From contig NZ_CP128846.1 of assembly GCF_030388665.1 (NCBI RefSeq), forward strand, positions 558,001 through 622,000: a stretch of 64,000 bases of DNA, in the 5' to 3' direction. Both the position numbers and the translations under genes were made by a program. The DNA comes from Streptomyces flavofungini. GTDB taxonomy: Bacteria; Actinomycetota; Actinomycetes; Streptomycetales; Streptomycetaceae. Positions 61,693 through 64,000 of the stretch are shown one piece after another (the first letter of the stretch is position 1; each line of letters opens with the position of its first letter). The notes beneath the pieces were generated by a model that was given only the letters and a program-made list of their open reading frames with translations, searched no databases and was not told the DNA's origin.

Positions 61693-61989
61693 AGTGAGGC
61701 CGGCGGGAAACCACCCGTCGAGTTCGAACGGATCATCCAGGAAGCGCGAGCGCGGACCGATCAGGAAGGCCGGGCCGTATAACCAACGTCTCTACGCAAC
61801 CAGGGGATCGACAAGGGGCCAGTTCCCGCCAAACCCGCACCATCCCCCTTGTGTGGCATGTCCCCGAAACCCCTACAGTAACCGCATCCTGCCGGGCGCA
61901 GAGCGTCCCGTCGCTCGTTGTCTCGTCTGACAGATGTGCTGACCATTAGCGGGGGATAGAGCAACGGGGCTTTGGACTACGCCGTGCCA

Positions 61990-62330
61990 CAGCCTTGTTG
62001 TGCCTTCCGTGTGGAGCCGGAGGGAGGCTGGGGATGCGCTACGGCGCTTGTCCGCCGCCCTGCCCGTTGTGGCAGCTATGTCCCGCAGCCGCTCCAGCTC
62101 AGCGCGCTCGTTCTCCCGCGGCTGTCCGCCGGGCGACGGCTCGGCCACTGGCTGGTCCGACGACGGTGACCCGTTGCATCTCGCTCGCAACACTCAGGTG
62201 TGCAGGATCCCTGAGGGATACCCAAGTCCTCAGCCACTTCCGGACCCGACTTCCCGGTCCCCTCCACGATCCGTGCCACCCTCTCGTGGAACTCAGCGTC
62301 GTAGATGCGCTTCTGGGATGGCGTGACTCC
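61990..62330 (-). pseudogene. Fragment of an IS3-type OrfA transposase
   Basis: The minus strand shows IYDAEFHERVARIVEGTGKSGPEVAEDLGI (HTH head of IS3 OrfA) in one frame and, downstream in another, PVAEPSPGGQPRENERAELERLRDIAA (the coiled-coil linker ENERAELERLRKEN of the family). Frameshifts and short length show a dead remnant. The rest of the IS was not found. Confidence 0.6.
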
Positions 62331-62461
62331 CAACTCCTCCTTCAGTCGCAGGTTCCACAGTAGGCGAGGAACTTCATAGGGAGGGAGAGCTGGACCCGGA
62401 CGACGCCAGCACGTCACTCCTTCGGTCACGTGAAGCCGAAACCCACAACTGAGAAGGACTT

Positions 62462-64000
62462 GTGAGACACAGAAAACGATCATTCGCAGCGGTGGCGGCA
62501 GCAGTTGCCACCGCCTTGACCCTGCCTCTCAACTTACCCGCCCAAGCCGCGGATCCCTCGCCGCCCAAGGGGGCAGCGCAAGGCTGGAAGGGCACAACAC
62601 AGAAGAAGTCGGCCAAACCGTCCGCAATTCCCGCCAAGGACCGCTCCCGGACCCTGGGTTCTGGACACCAGGCATCCAAGGACACTGCGGTCACCACCAG
62701 CGGCGACGCCACTGGCTTCCACCTTCTGGTGGCCGATGAGGCGGCCGGCTACAGGTGGAAGACGGCCGCGACGCTGCGAGAAGACGGCTTCGACACCGAC
62801 ACATGGATCGGCAACGTCTGCGTGACCGGCTCCGGTCGGTACGCCGCCGTCGCTTACGCGCCGCGTACGTTTACCAATCGGCCCGAGCTGATGGCACGCG
62901 GCGCATTCACCGCCGTCATTGACCTCATCTCCGGCAAGGTCACCAAACTTCCCTTCACAGCATCACTCGCCTACTTCAGCCCCGGCTGCGGCAACGGCGA
63001 GAAAGCCGTGTTCACACAGCTGTCCCACGAAGGTGACAAGGCTCAGAAGACCCGGCTGATAGCTGTCGACACGCACACCGGCAAGCAGGACGAGCCGATC
63101 ACACGTCCCGGCCAGATCACCTCCGCTATTCCCACCAAGGACGGCATCGTCGCCGCCCACGGAAACAGACTCATACGCATCAACGGCGGCAGGGAGAAGC
63201 AACTGGCGGTGACCCACCACGTGCCGTTCCAGGTCACGGTCGACGCCAGCGGCGGCGTCACCTTTGTCGACCGCGATGCCGACAAGAAGGCGTCGAATAA
63301 GCCAACGAGCTGGGCCAAGCACCTCACCCCGGCGAACGTCCGCAGCGGGAAAAGGGCCACCGCCACCACCGTGGCCTCCGGAAAGCTCACCGACTGGGAA
63401 CTGACCAGCACCCCGGACGGAAAGGTGTTCATCACCGGCAAAGCCACCAGCAAGGGTAATCTACCCAAGACCATCGCCAACCCGGGGCACCTGCCCAAGG
63501 GTGCCCGCATGTCCAGCTTCGGGCACGCTGCTGTATCCACGACGTGGGCGGACGGAAAGACGAGCCTGATCACCCCGGACAAGGGCAACGCCGTCCGGGC
63601 GGTCCGCACCACCCTGCGGGTGCTGGCCACCGGTACGTCCGTCACGCTGGATGCTACCCCGAAGGTCATGGGCAAGAACGCTGCCGCCGGCACCAAGCTG
63701 TCACCTGCTCTTGCTCTCCCGTCGAAGACGTCTGCCAAGAAGACCAGCCGGGATGGTAGCGGCGGCCTCTCCACACAGACGGTCCGCACGCAGCCGCTGT
63801 CCGCATCCCCGACCGACCCGAGCGAGGGCACCGACGAACGCTACTGCGCGGTTGCCCGCAACGACATCAAGAAGCAGGCATTCCAGCCCACTCCACGCCA
63901 AGTCGAATGGGCGGTGGACCAGGCCGTCGTCGGTGAACTCCGCTTCGACCGTCCGGCGAACTGGAAGAACACTGGCATGGACCGCTACAGCCCCAACGGG
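62462..64000 (+). CDS. Large secreted protein, 5' part (cut by window edge)
   Basis: GTG with GAAGGA just before. Residues ~1-30 form a signal peptide (RHRKRSFAAVAAAVATALTLPLNLPAQAADP). Then a beta-rich region (DATGFHLLVADEAAGYRWKTAATL...GRYAAVAYAPRTFTN...GAFTAVIDLISGKV) and a Lys/Ser/Thr-rich stretch lead to DERYCAVARNDIKKQAFQPTPRQVEWAVDQAVVGELRFDRPANWKNTGMDRYSPNG. That last segment is the typical approach to the lytic transglycosylase-type region of very large Streptomyces exported proteins that can carry toxin ends. At least 513 residues, continuing right of the window. Confidence 0.7.
   Translation, partial: MRHRKRSFAAVAAAVATALTLPLNLPAQAADPSPPKGAAQGWKGTTQKKSAKPSAIPAKDRSRTLGSGHQASKDTAVTTSGDATGFHLLVADEAAGYRWKTAATLREDGFDTDTWIGNVCVTGSGRYAAVAYAPRTFTNRPELMARGAFTAVIDLISGKVTKLPFTASLAYFSPGCGNGEKAVFTQLSHEGDKAQKTRLIAVDTHTGKQDEPITRPGQITSAIPTKDGIVAAHGNRLIRINGGREKQLAVTHHVPFQVTVDASGGVTFVDRDADKKASNKPTSWAKHLTPANVRSGKRATATTVASGKLTDWELTSTPDGKVFITGKATSKGNLPKTIANPGHLPKGARMSSFGHAAVSTTWADGKTSLITPDKGNAVRAVRTTLRVLATGTSVTLDATPKVMGKNAAAGTKLSPALALPSKTSAKKTSRDGSGGLSTQTVRTQPLSASPTDPSEGTDERYCAVARNDIKKQAFQPTPRQVEWAVDQAVVGELRFDRPANWKNTGMDRYSPNG

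Overview
The window is a high-GC actinomycete chromosome segment, almost certainly from Streptomyces. Evidence for this: very GC-rich third codon positions, frequent GTG/TTG starts, a chaplin, a conservon-type (Cvn) histidine kinase/roadblock/DUF742/GTPase operon, an orphan roadblock protein, a short membrane protein and proline-rich membrane proteins typical of the genus, and several actinobacterial insertion sequences. No tRNA, rRNA or CRISPR array was seen.

Region 1 (1-32180) is mostly ordinary chromosomal backbone. In order it holds the 3' end of a dicarboxylate carrier, a chaplin, an MFS exporter followed by a frameshifted PaiB-like gene, a membrane metal-dependent hydrolase, a DUF3516-type RNA helicase, a TesB thioesterase, a TPR protein, a DUF6397-like protein, a lone roadblock protein next to a PPOX oxidoreductase, the cvnABCD conservon, an MHYT sensor and a methyltransferase. 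Next comes a scar where an alpha/beta hydrolase and a PadR regulator are both decapitated, then an MpaB-like oxygenase, small hypotheticals, a fatty-acid desaturase, an SNF2 helicase coupled to a SWIM zinc-finger protein, a secreted phytase-like esterase, and a complete xylose module (xylA divergent from xylB, with a ROK repressor overlapping xylB).

Region 2 (32180-38060) holds a decayed IS5-type transposase, a gene-poor stretch with a 7-bp tandem repeat, a Tat-exported amidase, and a GAF/winged-helix regulator upstream of an aldehyde dehydrogenase that ends in a strong terminator.

Region 3 (38060-64000) is an accessory island. It opens with a pSAM2-like integrase and a small AlpA/Xis-type gene that overlap by ATGA, and then becomes a patchwork of intact genes and wreckage. 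The wreckage includes a truncated IS21 istA, a fragment of a TPR regulator, a tyrosine recombinase without its N-terminus, truncated IS5/IS3-type transposases and anonymous gene stubs. Two complete 897-bp insertion sequences with visible inverted repeats and target duplications are present. The intact cargo is about conflict: a ten-repeat WD40 protein that has lost its NTPase half lies head-to-head with a polymorphic toxin (heptad repeats, pre-toxin TG domain, C-terminal toxin) and its overlapping immunity gene. Further on is a tightly coupled ABC-type ATPase plus HNH nuclease pair that looks like a divergent Septu-type anti-phage system. A lower-GC pair of secreted proteins and the start of a large secreted protein close the window.

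How they work together: the backbone contains coherent modules (Cvn signalling, xylose catabolism, aldehyde oxidation with its activator, SNF2-SWIM). The island is best read as a decayed integrative element that collected defence and inter-bacterial warfare genes, with repeated deletions and IS insertions eroding the rest.
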